NCBI RefSeq assembly: GCF_000002995.4
Contig: NW_025062476.1
Coordinates: 9,050,501 to 9,114,500 of the forward strand
DNA: 64,000 nucleotides
Source: Brugia malayi
Lineage: Eukaryota; Nematoda; Chromadorea; Rhabditida; Onchocercidae
Reading direction: 5' to 3'
The position numbers were made by a program, and so were the translations under genes. Under the pieces are notes generated by a model. That model was given only the letters and a program-made list of their open reading frames with translations, did no database searches and was not told the DNA's origin. Below are positions 1-13,200 of this stretch, piece by piece. Every line of letters starts with the position of its first letter. Position 1 is the stretch's first letter.

Positions 1-270
1 AAAAGAACACGAAAATGTGCTGATCAATTAGCACTTCTCGAAACTGTTGCGTCATTAGTAAATGAAGATTCTGTTTGCAAATTTATGTTAGAAAATGATA
101 AAAGTGAAGAATTTGTTCAAAAGAGAAAAAATTTCAAGATGGTCAAAAGCACTTTTAGTAAAAATAGTAGAATTCGTGTAAAATCTAGTTTCTCATTTAA
201 ATATCACCCAGTAAATTGGATTTCGAATTTTCTTTCTGCAAACAAAATCATTTTAAAGAAGTTTTTCTGA
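1..270 (+). CDS. 3' end of an unrecognised gene (partial)
   Basis: The first base of the window is already in an open frame that runs to a TGA at 268-270, giving about 89 residues. The first 30 residues look like a real protein (a charged helix ending in VCKFMLE), followed by a basic, aromatic tail ending ILKKFF. No splice site is needed, so this is best read as the last exon of a + strand gene that starts outside the window. I do not recognise the family. The C-terminal half is lower quality and might be intronic if an unrecognised donor lies near base 140. Confidence 0.45.
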   Translation, partial: KRTRKCADQLALLETVASLVNEDSVCKFMLENDKSEEFVQKRKNFKMVKSTFSKNSRIRVKSSFSFKYHPVNWISNFLSANKIILKKFF

Positions 271-1349
271 TGTTTGCTTAGCAAGTAGTAAGAAAAGATA
301 GGAATATTATCGAAACTGTGTTGACGAAGTTTGGGTCATTAAATGGGCATTTGAATTTCTGAACAAAAGACGCGCGTGAAAGCAAGAAAAAGAAAAGTAA
401 AAAGAAGCTTTCTTTTGTAATGGTAAAAGTAGTAATAGCACTTAAATCTATATCCTTTCTTTTCCCTCGTCTGTTTGATTTTAATACAATTTCATTGACC
501 AAGCATAGGCCATTTTGTAGGCCATACATAGTTTAGTTAGAGTGGTAGCACTATCGACACATTATTATGCAGATAGAAACAGAAGTTTTCACACAGAACA
601 GATAGATTTTTGTCGTAGAGACTAGTTAAATTGACTTAACAATTACAATTAAAAATCTCGATGTCAGGTCCTACCGTTCCTTCTAAACCGGATATGGACC
701 AGCCGGTTTGTTAACCACTTTATAAACGTTTCATCGGACAGCTACCAACATCCAACTTCATTTCATATTTTGCTTTAAAAATAGTTAAGGATACTTTATT
801 AGTTAAATTCTTGGGAGAAAAAATCATTCAAAGTTAGCGTTATCTAGCAAAATTAAGTAAGAATAATTGTTGATGCTATCAAAATTTCAACCAGATTTTC
901 AAGGATTTCAAAAAACGTTGACATTTTTCAAATTTACTCTGGCTCCTCGGCCCAAGTTCTAGCTGCAGTAAATCTGGGTTTTTGTTTCTTGCTTATTACA
1001 TATCAACAAATTGTTGTTATCCATTACAGTGTCTAGCTATTAGATGATCATAATAGTCGATGTATCTGGTTAAATATAGAAATCAACTTCTTGTCCAAAA
1101 TTTCTAATCAATTCAGTTCAAAATCTTTTGGCCTTAATGCTGCCATTTCTTATTCAACTTCTGGCTTCTTTTTTTGCCCTGTAAGTGATATAGAGTAAAA
1201 TGAGCTGAAAATGCATCATTTTAATTTCAGCGTTCAAAAATTCGGTATTAGATGAAATTGTTTTGTATTTGCACCAACATTTTTGGCATTTTTTGCTAAA
1301 ACTATCAGACAGTTTTTGAACCAACGATTTTCTAGTTATCCAGTCAGCT
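271..1349. other. Intergenic, no gene seen
   Basis: AT-rich spacer between the partial gene and the Ser/Tyr-rich secreted gene. Short open frames occur on both strands but none has paired splice sites or recognisable protein sequence. An ttctag acceptor about 20 bases upstream of the ATG at 1350 could be a spliced-leader site. Confidence 0.5.
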
Positions 1350-3163
1350 ATGCTCCCTCTAATACTTACTATCATATTTTTCGCATTCAAACAATGTAGC
1401 GGTCAGTTAGGTTATGGTGGTAATGGTTACTGTTCTACTTGCGCACTGACTAATAGTGGCTCAATTTCGCGAGGATTTGGCTTTGGTGGCGGCAATTACG
1501 GTACCAATTCAATTTTTTTGCTGAAATTTTTCATTCTAATGTGGAGACAACGATATTTGCTAGTGTGATTTATTCCATTCTCTAAGGTTTTATAAAGATA
1601 AGAAAGCGAAATAGCTATACTAATTTCGCTCTATCATTCTATCAAATAAATGAGCTTTAAACTGAAATACAAAGTTCAAAATTTAAACTGGATTCAATAA
1701 AAATAAACTGATTTGTAAAATTTATTTTTGTGAAAGAGCATTTCAATAAGTTCATCGAATACCGCAAATTCAGATTTGACTGGCAAAAGTTTGTATTCAC
1801 TACCCACAAGCAACAGTCTAATCATTCCAAGCAGCTACGGCTATAGTTCAAGCAGTTACGGTAGTGGTACAGGTTATGGGAGCACCCAGACTAATAATAA
1901 TCTAAACTACGGTTCTTCCTCTGCAGTACGTTCTTTTGATCTTTAACAGTTCATGATTTATTGTTCCAAGATATAAAAAAATGTTGTTGTTAGGTCAAGA
2001 AAAAAACTTTGGAAAATTTTCGTTCCTTTCAAATTCTCAAATACCGAAATCTTTCAGACTGGGATACTGTCGAATAGCGCATATAGTTCTGCTGGAAATG
2101 GATATGTCAATTGCTACAATAATAATTGTTTACCAAGCAGTAGCCTTAATACAGTTCCTACTGCAAGTAGTGGCATAGGATATGGTATTTCGGGAAGCAA
2201 TGCTATTTACAATCCCTATTCGTCGCTACCAGACGCAAGTTACAAAACCTACTCGTTACCCTCGTTTTACAGTGTACCCCCAAACATTTACACCAGTAAC
2301 AGCCATTCAGGTCTGGAGACTAGCTATTCATTACCGACAGCATACAGCAGCTATCCGGCAATTTACAGTACTTACGGTAGTCAGGGTAGCACAAGTTCCC
2401 TCAACAATCTGCTTTCCCTTAACAACTACCAGAGAAGCCGGAAAGCAGCAGCTGCAGATGATGCTTCTGAAGTAAGAAAATCGCTGTTAGCGTCTACCTC
2501 GACTTTTTCGTGATATGTCGAAATTAATTCATAAAATAGTTTATTATAAAATAATTTCTAATTTGTGCTAAATTGCTTGAAATGTTTGCCATTTACAAAT
2601 GTAATATTTTCGAAATCGAATCACATATCTACTCAGTGGGTTGTGCAAAGTTCTACTTAAACTCCATCAAGAAGGTTTACCGGACAATTTCCTGATTGCC
2701 CTATTGATTTAACTTTTTTCCACTCATTATTTTAATTTGAGCTAAACTGCAATTAAAATTAAAAAATGAATCTTTTTATTTTGCCCAATCGAAATATTTG
2801 ATAAAAATAGATGACCTATCAATAAAACATATTAATATATCTCAATGTTTTTTCAAATTTAATATATTAATATATCAAATTTTTTCAAAATATTTTTTTT
2901 CTTTCGATATATGCAAAATATTTGCGCAATGCTTAACATTACTTTTTTTCCTTATAAGAAACAATAGTCGGAATTAAATCGAATTTGATTACTGCTGAAA
3001 TAGCATATTTAAGTAGTTCGTTGCTTCTTAAAATGCTGTACAATAATTTCAGAAAAAGGTTTCTGCGATAGCTCTATTACTAATTTTATTTCTGTTCTGT
3101 ATTCCCCATCTAACAAAACATATTTTAATTAATGAAATAACTACTGTAACAGCGGATCAGTGA
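1350..3163 (+). CDS. Secreted Ser/Tyr/Gly-rich protein, four exons
   Basis: Exons are 1350-1500, 1774-1925, 2058-2471 and 3053-3163, all in consistent phase, giving 275 residues. Residues 1-18 form a clean signal peptide (MLPLILTIIFFAFKQCSG). The rest is low complexity, rich in Ser, Tyr, Gly and Asn, with repeated SSYG, YGSG and YSLP motifs and few charges until the sequence SRKAAAADD. The last exon adds a hydrophobic run (IALLLILFLFCIP) that could be a transmembrane or anchoring segment. The exon 3 donor (GTAAGA) and exon 4 acceptor (AATTTCAG) are both strong, and an AATAAA at 3209 follows the stop. If exon 3 is not spliced, the frame reads on to a stop at 2511-2513. The composition suggests an extracellular matrix, eggshell or cuticle-associated protein, but the family is not recognised and this role is inference. 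Confidence 0.75.
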
Positions 3164-3208
3164 GTAAGATATTTTGTATATTAAATAACTGTGCTATAAG
3201 CAAGTTAC

Positions 3209-3214
3209 AATAAA
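3209..3214 (+). promoter_or_regulatory. Poly(A) signal AATAAA
   Basis: A canonical AATAAA lies 46 bases after the stop of the proposed fourth exon of the Ser/Tyr-rich gene, supporting that exon as terminal. Confidence 0.55.
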
Positions 3215-6200
3215 ATCAAATCACCGCTTGAAGAATATTCATCATACCATGGATTTATCACTTTCAACAATGATCGCAATAAAAAGTAACCAAATACTGC
3301 TGCTCTATTTCCTATTTGTGTGCTTTTGCTAAGGAACTCGAAGATCAAATAAATAAATATTTTTAAATAATGAAGCCAGCGACAATGATAAGCTGAAATA
3401 ACAAACGTCGGAACAAGCTGAATGATAAAAGAAATAAAATTTTTTTTATTGAGAGTAATTAAACATGCAATTTCACTTTTTTCGTATATCAAGTTGCTTT
3501 TTAATTTAATCACAAAATCAAATCCAAAAGAATTTTATTTTAATCCTTTTGTTTTGATCCAACTTATTTATTTTTTTCCTGAAAACTACTTTAGGAATTA
3601 ACAAATATTTGGTTCAAATTGTATTTAATTACCACTTGCGCTGAACATTTGCCATCATATTTTGAGCTGTTTAAAAAAAAAAAAAATTATAGTCTGGAAT
3701 AGTTTTTTGAAAGTAACGGTATTTTATGCATGATTTGCAAATATATGAGAAGGTTAGCCATTTTTTGTGATCTAATTTCAAAGGCTATCTACTTGATTGA
3801 TCACTTAGTTAATGACGAGAAAGCGTTATTTTTATTTTGAAGTGTTGAAATAATTAGTTAAAACTACGCGAGCTGAATTAACCATATTGACTAAGTATTT
3901 TCCAGTGGAAAAACGAATAAAAGGCATTCATCTGTTCACAAAAAGAAATTTCGTTTCACTCGCGAATTACAAATAGCCAAGTAGCAGTGGTAAGTAAAAT
4001 AATATCGGCCAGAGATAAGTGAATTTTTTTTTTTAATAATCATTGATCAAATGAACTTGAGTATTGTCTGTTGAAAAATCTGACTAGTTGAAAATGTCAA
4101 CCTCTTGCGGAACTTTGTTTGCAGCTAGGAATGTCTGTATTACACTTTAAGATATCTATCTCGAAGGCCAATTAATAATTTTATTTTCTAGCAAAATAAG
4201 TTTAGCATTGGTTGAAAGGATTAGTTGGTCTGGTTTTGCTAACATTTATTCTTTAAGCATGTTTCCTTAAAATATTTTCTTTTTTCTTTCTTAAAAATTA
4301 ATTAATTAATAATCTTAAAATGTTGTAATCATTCTTCAAATTTATTGATCGTTTTGAAGAAAAAGGAGAAACAAATATTTTACACTAGCAAGTCACCTCA
4401 GCTGTTTAATTAATATATAATTTTAAATTTATTTGAAAATTTTATAGAACAAAATAATCTATAGATTTTCTAAAATATTTATAGAAGTTACCAAATTTTA
4501 CACTTTTTTTTGTACTGCCATGAGTGGCATAGTGACAAATCCATAGCTGTCGGAATTTCCGAATTATAATCAATTGGTTTAAACTGATTTAAGTTCCAGC
4601 AAAAATATTGAAATGTAAAATTTTTTTATTGTATAAATAAGATTGTACAAATCTGTATAAATGAAACTATTAAAAGTGAGATTTTATCACTACTGATAAG
4701 ATGAGGGAGAAAGAGAAATGATGCTGGGCTGTATATTTGGCTTATAAAATGAGCTGTAAACTATTATTGGTAAATTTGATGTCAAAAGTTGAAGGTCTCT
4801 AATTCATTCATAGTGACTTGTCGAGGATTATTTTTTGAAAGCTTTGATCAGCAATAATTTGCTGACTAACAAGAATTTAAAATAAGAATGGCTGTTGAGC
4901 CATATGTCTTGGCTTATAGGAGTTTTAACTTATTCTGCTAGCTTAATGTTTTGTTTGTTGTTCGGCGTCTCTACGAAACTGTCTTATTGCCTTGTTCTTT
5001 GACTTTGCTGAAAATACGTATTTTCAAATACATGGTAAGTTAAAAACGTTAGAAATGAGCACCTCCTTTTAACAAACATTCATTGACTAAGCAAATTGAA
5101 GTGCTTTCGATTATTTGTCGGTTAATCATTCCATCGATCGGCAAATTGCAGCCAATGCCGTTTGATCTGACAATGCTGAAAGCAATAAGAAAAAGGGCTA
5201 GAAGAGAAGACTAAATGAACTTGTGAGTTGCAAAACTTATCCTCCTATTTCTTCTCTCAGGAAATCAGCAGGAAGCAGAACCTTCCAAGCACCTATCTCT
5301 AATCAAATTCATCATTTATCATTTCTTACCAACTTATTATCTTATTCTTACTATTTTTCTTGTCCACTTTTTTTACTGTATTTTCTCCAGAACATTATTC
5401 ATTTTAAAATATATATGCAGGACTTACTAAGATTCAGTAATTCCCTCACCTCCAGTTCTTTTCGAAAAGTCTAAAAATTTTAATTACAAGTTTTAAAAGA
5501 AGGTGCTTTATTTTGCTTGTCGTTGACTAATGATCATTTGATAGACGAAGGTCCAGTAAAGTTATTTGATCTTTTATTTTTAATACCCAATCATCTACCA
5601 CTCTTTTGTCGCAATACTAAAATTAATGTGGATCTTTCAGAGGAGAAGAGTAAGAAAAAAATGAACAGTAGAGAAATCTAAGGTTTGACTACCGATTCAG
5701 TTCATATTTTTGCAAAGGTTGGATAGATTCTTTCAGTTTTATGGTGGATAGATTCATACTTTTTCGACAATTAGAAATCTGTTCTTTGGGTTCTTTTGCT
5801 TTTGGGAACACAAGCGCTGTCCTTCATTATGAGATTATCAATGATTTACTTAAAAGTCGGAGACCTTTCTAAAGTGTGAGTAAATATTCCTCAATTCCAA
5901 ATTTTTTTTGTGAGGGAGAAGCGACCTTTAGCCAAATGCTAATAGCACCGAGGAGTCATTATTTATACAATTACAGTAATGACAAGAATGTCCACGGGTT
6001 ATCTGAATGGCAGCATGCATAAAGTTGCCCATAACTTCATGTATAAACATGTCACATAAATGTTTTTATAAATTTGTGAGGCTTTTCAAAAACAAATGAA
6101 TTTCAGTCATTTTTGGCATTCTTTTGAAAAAGAGATAGGTGTATCATTCAGCGATTCATTCTTTAGAGTTATTGAAACAATTTTATCAATTAATTACTTG

Positions 6201-9200
6201 TTAAAAAATTTTTTTGAGTATAACTGTATAACAGTGAAGTTACTGAGCACATAAATAGCATAATTAGTAATTGGATCACTGTCGTTTTCATTGATAGGAC
6301 ATTCCAACTTTCACATGCAATCCTTTGGTATTGTTGTGCGGTCTTTTTGAATGACTCGAATTTTGATTTTCATTTTTAATTACAAACTATCTTACGCTTC
6401 TTTAGCATTATAAACTGTTCAAATGGTTTATAATGTCAAAGTTTTTTATTTATTTATTTTTTTTCTTTGAAGTTTTTAATTATTTAGTCAACGTGACTAT
6501 TTATTCGGAATACCATATCCTTCTATTCTAATCATTGTTTGATCGTTTTCACAACAAGTAAAACTTTATTTGCTGGATAACACATACTTATGTTTATTGA
6601 TATTAGACATAAGTAAGGCCTTTTTGCACTTTTTTCAAACTTTCTCTCTATCGTAAAGCTCTTTTAAATCATTCTTCAAAATATCGAATTTCATTTTCGT
6701 CATCCTTTGCAAACAAAAGTTATGTCTCACATAAATTCATCTATGATATGATGATTAAATATGGCAGAAGAATAGAAAGAGAAGCACTCTTTGTGGAGAA
6801 GTCTCGCAGACTGAAGGCTTAAAGATCCTTCATCGCATTGATGAAATGAATATGAAGTCCACCGCTTAAGTTTCCGTTAATTGTAATGATGAGTTTCACA
6901 TCACTTATGAAAAGAATTTCTTTTTTGAAAGAAAGGAACGGAATAAGTTTGAGGATTTAAAATCATCAGTGCAGATTGTTGCTTTTCTGTCTATTTTACA
7001 GTTCTCTTTCTTCAAAGCATTCGGTGAGTTAATGATAAGTTTTGAAAATACCAAACAGTTATGAAACGATCAGTTATCAACAATAGAGAAAAAGAACAAG
7101 CAAAACAACATAATTTTTCTGGAAAGCTTTTTCTAACCGGATTCACAATTTCTTCGTGCACTTTTAACTAACTTCAAAGCGTAAGCTTTTATGTTTCGTT
7201 GGAAAATAATTGTTGTCAGCTGTTCAGCAATTGTGAAAAAATGGTCAGATCAATGATAATGTATATCTTGGAATCGAATTTCTAAAAGACTTGGAGTCTA
7301 ATTATTTATATAGAAGTTTATTAGCATTGATCGCATTCCAGCAAGTTGAAATTTTATCGCTGCACACACAGAAATATACTTATCGTATAAAAAGCAAAAT
7401 TGTTTCTATCATTAAAAGAAAGCGAAGGAAATCAGAAAAATTTACTTAAGGTTTTCTAAAAAAGCTCAAAAAAAAGAACGAATTTGTTCGTTGAAGATAA
7501 GTTTTCTAGTATATTTCAGCAATTAGTTATGACCGCACAAACGATCAAAATGAGATCGCCAAAAAACTAAATTGAAAAAGCAAATGAGTTTTTCGAAGAC
7601 AAGAAAAAAGATCCTTTATGCTTTATGTGTAAGTGCTTTCAAGATAAATATTATTTATATTTGAAGTTTCAAATTCTCGCTTCCCCTTGATTGATTGAAA
7701 TAATTTTGTCTACCCCGGAATGAGTCATTAATTTTAAAATGACATTATATTATCAGTGACCAAAGCGTTCAGCTGTTACTTTTTCAATAAAGGTAAACTT
7801 CCTTATTTATCAGACTCCTCTCTCTCATTGCTCGCTATTTCCACTTGCTCTTGTCATATATTTTTATTCCAACACTCCGTATGAATTTTCAGAAATATGA
7901 ATTTTTTATTTTATTTATTTATGTTATAATTTTTTATGGCTAAATATTATTGCATATAAACTGAGATATCTGAAGAATATTTCACTAGAGTAAAAAGTCT
8001 TGAGATATTTTGAAGTGATCTCTTCCATGTGCTGTAAATTAGTGAATTTTTTTGATCAAATTTTTGCCGCGAACAGAAATGCTCATTCTGTTGACTTGAA
8101 TGTGTAGGAAAATTACACTTTTTTATCTTTTTGATAAGTAGCAAAGCATCACTAGTCTTAAATATACTAGCCAAAAAGTCTACTATCTTCTTGTTATTAC
8201 CTCACAAGATTTGACTTTTGATCTTATCACAAAAATACGCACATCTGTCAATTATCAGTTGTTATTTGTTTTCGACAGTAAATTTACAACAATCAGTAAA
8301 AAATTTTTCATCAAAAAAGTTCGACAATTAGAGAAAGCCTTTGCACAAAATTCATTCAACAAACACAACGCTCTGTTATAATGTCAAACCAGTTTTAATG
8401 ATTTGGATACTTTTATATCCTATGTTTTCAGATTATTTAAAAAATATGTGAAGACAGCTTACATTTGAAGCTAAATTTAAATTTATTTGACCAGAGAAAA
8501 GTGATATACATGAATTAACAATATTATGATGCATTTTTTTATTATCTTGTTTATTTTTAATGATATTAACACCGTTCATCAGAACTTAACTGTTGTTGTT
8601 AATATCAAACACTTTATCTTACCATTTTATAGAAATTGATTAAATATGTGGTATTTATCAAGCTAATCTTTAAATGTCTGTGAAAGCTTTTGTGAACATT
8701 TTACAATCTTTTTTTCTAAATTTTTCATTTGAAAATGCATCTTTTCGTTTTTTTTTTTTGTTCGTTTCAGTACATTGTAAGTCAAATTCAAGTCAACTTG
8801 AATGAAATCTTTTTTCTTTCACAAGATTTTATTTCATATTTTAGGTGACCATTAATTTTTGCTTAAAAAAGTAGCTGAGAAATGCTTTTGTTCGTTTACT
8901 TTCTCATTACAAAAGCATTTGTAATAAACTTTATAAAAAGTTCATTTCCAGACATGCCATTAATTAAACACATCGCTACTTAATCATATAACAAAAGTTT
9001 ATTATTTATCATAAAGAAACTATAGCGCCCATAGATCGCTCAAGTAGAAAGTTTTTGTGTAAATCTCCTATTCATCACTATTTACTAGGTAAAAGCTGAA
9101 ATGCTGTGCCGTTTTCCCAACGTACAGTCATTATTCAGAACTGCTATCAATCAGAACAATCCAGTCAGTCATTCCATTCGCTATCACTATAGTGCAAAGC

Positions 9201-10245
9201 TTTACAAGATTTCCAATTTACTGTTTATACAAAAGATACTTTTTAAGTATTAAATTAAGAAAAAATATCTTTAAAAAATGATAAGAATAAAGAGGAAGCA
9301 GGATGATAAGCTTGTAAATATTTCAGTCTAACCTCAGCTCATCCCTGTTCCTTTCTACTTCATTTAAAGAAGTATTTTAATCCGAGAGCTGTTTGCTGAT
9401 TTTTTAATTTTTCAACGTTTTTTCGCTTCATTCTCGGTGATTCATAGCTGTGATTTTAATATAAAAACGGCGTGGATAGTGAAGCATTAAATTTTGATTG
9501 AGGTAGAAAATTACTGAAAATGTTCTGAATGCAAGAGAAAGCTACAAATTCAGACAATTAAAAAAGGAAATGAAGGTTGGACTGATCATTCATGTGAATT
9601 TTATAATGGAAATTTGTTAAAGTTAATCTGTTGCATTCATTTCAAGAATTCGTATCTCAAACTAGAAAAATGGTCAAAAATTTTTTTAAATTCCAGTGTT
9701 GTCATTTCCAAGAGTTATGAATTTATGTCTCCTTCACCATTTCAGTGATTTGTAACAAAATTTACATTTATGTTAAGCTTGGCGCAAGACAGCTAGAATT
9801 CGATACGTTTCTTATAATTTGTTCCACTTTATCAGCATATCTGATTGTGTTATGAGAATTCAATAAAAACTATTTTCAGTTACTAATGAGAAATCACATA
9901 TCGCTACTTTGCTTTCGACTATGTCAACATATTATTATGTCATCAAATATTTTAATACAACAGCGTCATCTTACTGTATAAACAACTACAATCAAAAGAA
10001 TATAGTTCAAATTTCTCTCTTTCATTTTTCCTTAAAAAAATATTAATAAATAAAAATTTATTTTAATAAAAATTTTGACCTTCTTTTTACAAACGCTCTA
10101 GAATTATTGCGAAGTAAACTTAATCGCATACGACTTTTTAAAGATGCGCTCAATTAGTTTAAATTGTAAGTTAAATTAAATGATTTGAAATTCCTTAATT
10201 ACGAAGTTGAAAATTACTTTAACTTTTTGAAATAATAAAATTTCA
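3215..10245. other. Seven-kilobase stretch without convincing coding sequence
   Basis: Very AT-rich, with many homopolymer runs. There are isolated splice-like pairs but no coding potential between them: a donor (GTAAGT) at 3990 after a stretch that could be an untranslated leader, an acceptor-donor pair bounding 7002-7023, and a TTTCAG followed six bases later by GTAAGT near 8771-8778. These could be leader exons of the gene starting at 10266 or chance. A short inverted repeat built on AAATGCTTTTGT lies near 8880-8925. I see no gene on either strand. Confidence 0.4.
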
Positions 10246-10246
10246 G
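10241..10246 (+). promoter_or_regulatory. Probable spliced-leader acceptor (TTTCAG)
   Basis: A perfect TTTCAG lies 19 bases before the ATG at 10266 with no upstream coding frame joined to it. This is the position expected for spliced-leader trans-splicing in nematodes, and it helps fix the start of the gene. Confidence 0.5.
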
Positions 10247-10265
10247 TATTCCTCGTACTCATAAA

Positions 10266-13200
10266 ATGCGCTTGTCTTCGCAGTCTGATGGTGATGAAGC
10301 GACTGGAAAAGGTTTATTACCTTCACGAAGGATATTTTCATCATTGGTAATTGCTTATGTAATTATAACTAATTAGAAGATTAGCAGACTGAGTCTTACT
10401 ATGCTAAGTAAGACACGAGTTAGCTTGAAGAGGAAGAACAATTGAATCACTAACTTCTTCGAAAGACAATTGAAATGGTATCAGCATTAGCTATGCTTAT
10501 AATTAGTGATTAATTAATAACCAACCGCAATATCTTCGTCTCATATATTATATTATTTGATATTATATTTTACAAAACAAAGTAATTTTGTAAGTTGTCA
10601 CGATCAACTAGCAGCCGGCATCGTAAGAAAAGGCAATCACAAAAACAACTTTCATTCGATGTGGGCTTATCAAATCACCAAAAGAGAAAATCGAGCAAAA
10701 AACAATCAAAATATCGATCACTTCGTTCGATGCTTTACGGCCTGAATATGAAACAGTAAGAATTTGCAAATAAATTTTAAAAAATAAAACAAAAATCTTG
10801 GATGAATAAAACTGCAGAGTTTCCGATGTTATTGAGTAAGTGTTACTATTTGATTTCTTGTCCAGAAAGCTTAAAAAATGCCTTTTACTTTATTTTTTTG
10901 CTCGTTTGTAGAATATGCAACTCAAATACTACCATTAAAATTCTTACGAAGTACTTATCACATCGTCAAATATTATGATGACCTTTGAACAATCATCTTT
11001 AATTCTGCAATTCTCTAATTTATATTTTGTTTTTATTACTCTTTTGCATTTCTTGAATCATTTTGCTGATAAAGTTGCAGAATCAATTTTGACCATTTTT
11101 TGCACCAACTTCACCCACCAAAAATGCACTTATGAAAATTTCTAAAAAATAAAAAGTGATAAGAAACCCAAAATTGTAATAGTAATTATAAAAATATTAT
11201 TGTAATATTTTTATGTACAATCTGCTAAATTACCTGCAGTGCTAAACACATAGGACAAGCTTGTTATCTTTTGTTTGCTAAAAAAATAGTGCAGTAAAAA
11301 TGCGTCGTATGTTTGACATTTTTACTGCTAAGATATTCGCAATTGTGAAAGTTGAAGAAATGATCAATTGGAAAACAAAGGAAACAGTCTCCGTGTTTCG
11401 AAATATTTTAATGAGAATTCGAAAAAATAAATTAATAATGACAGTTAGAATAATAACTTATAACTAATAATAATTTTCTCCATTCCTGTAAAGAACATTC
11501 TACACCGAACCAGAAATACCAGAAAGGGAGATGTGGTGACAATAAGAGAGACCCGAAATAACGGAACAATTGCAAAATACGATCCGTTATTACTTTGCAA
11601 ATCCTTAGTTCTGGGTGCAACGGTAAATTTTCACCCGGTTACGTATTTATGCCATATACCCTGTGTTTTTTATATAATAAGTCACTAATGAGACCATATT
11701 TTCATGATGATTGGGATTAAATATCTACACATAAGCTAGAATTGACAATTAAGCTTGCCATATGACAAAATAGGTCAAAAGAGCTAAGCAACCGATTCAG
11801 ATCAAAATAAAAGATACGCACTTTGATGAGAAAAACGTATTTCTGATTTCTACCTGAAAATTAAATAAATGTTTGGTTTGCAATTGAAAGGAAAAATTTG
11901 GTTCTGGAGGATAGAAGCATGGATTTTAGATCAAACTCTTCCCAAAACACTTGAAAGTTTAAGAAAAATACTTAAGCAAAAAAAAAAGACGAATTAACTT
12001 AGAAAGTGGGGAGGAGAAGTAGTAAAAAGTAAATCAATCGAAAAAAAATTTTTTTTTTTTAAATTGACGCAAAAAAATGTTAAATGAACTCAAAAAGTAG
12101 AAAAAAAAACTTATATATCATGAACAAAATTACAATCGTGGATTTAATCAACTTTTTCCTAGCCTAGTCCTTAACATCCATTGCGATAATAGCCATATGC
12201 TAGAAATCCTACCCTCAGAAGAAGTTTTGTTATCGAAAGGTAAATTGGCTTTTCATTCAAAAAGAAAAAAGAAAATTACTCTTCCGAATTTTTTCATTTA
12301 CTTTGTTTGGTTTCGTTTTTACCTTCGGAACAACCGCAAAATTTAAAAAAAAAAAAAAACTAATAAAATCAATTAATTGCTTCAAAACAAAGAGCACAAT
12401 TAATTAAAAGCTACTCATTTCTTTCCCCTTTATTCTTAAACCTTAGTCATATCCATCTTTGCTTTTTTGAAGAGACATTTCGTTTCTTTAACATACTACG
12501 ACACATCGATTAACAGGATCTAAAACCTTTGTAATCGGCACTGTACTTTTAATCTTTACATATCCATTGCTTGTGATAATCAAACTAATTGTTTAATTTG
12601 TTGACCAATTTTCCATACATACAATGAAGCAAAATGATATTCTTAGTGGTTAGCAATAGCATCTACGACTTTCATTATATAAACAAATAAATTTACTTCA
12701 TTGCTCCGTAACATACGCAATTTATTCTTATTTCCCAAGCAGAAAAGGAAAAAGGAATCAAGCCAGAACTCTGAGTAATGATTATTTATGTTGCCTTATT
12801 TCTCTTGGCCACACTTACTACTGCACCCTTAATTTTTGACAGCTATTTTCAGTTTACAACGCCAGTACAATAGTATTCCTGTCAATAGGCTTTACAAAAT
12901 ATCTCCTTAATACCAGATCACTAGCTACCACCACATAGCCACATCGATGTTATTACTATCTAAAACTGTTCCTTGATTTAGTTTTGATTTCATTTTGAGT
13001 TATTTAGGCATCTTTTGCATAGCTAGAAGGCTGTTTTGAACTTATTACCAAAGCAAAAATTTGGTCCATCTGTTCACATTTTTTCTAATCAATCATTTAT
13101 AATATGATCTTCTTTGAAGATAAATAGCCACGATGATGACTTTAGATATTTATAAATCTAAGCTTAATTAGTTTCAATCACTTCTTTTCCTATCAGTTAT

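Noticed and set aside
7002..7023. 22-base segment bounded by strong acceptor and GTGAGT donor
   Set aside because: Too short to judge; could be an untranslated leader exon, but similar chance pairs occur elsewhere in the gene-free region.
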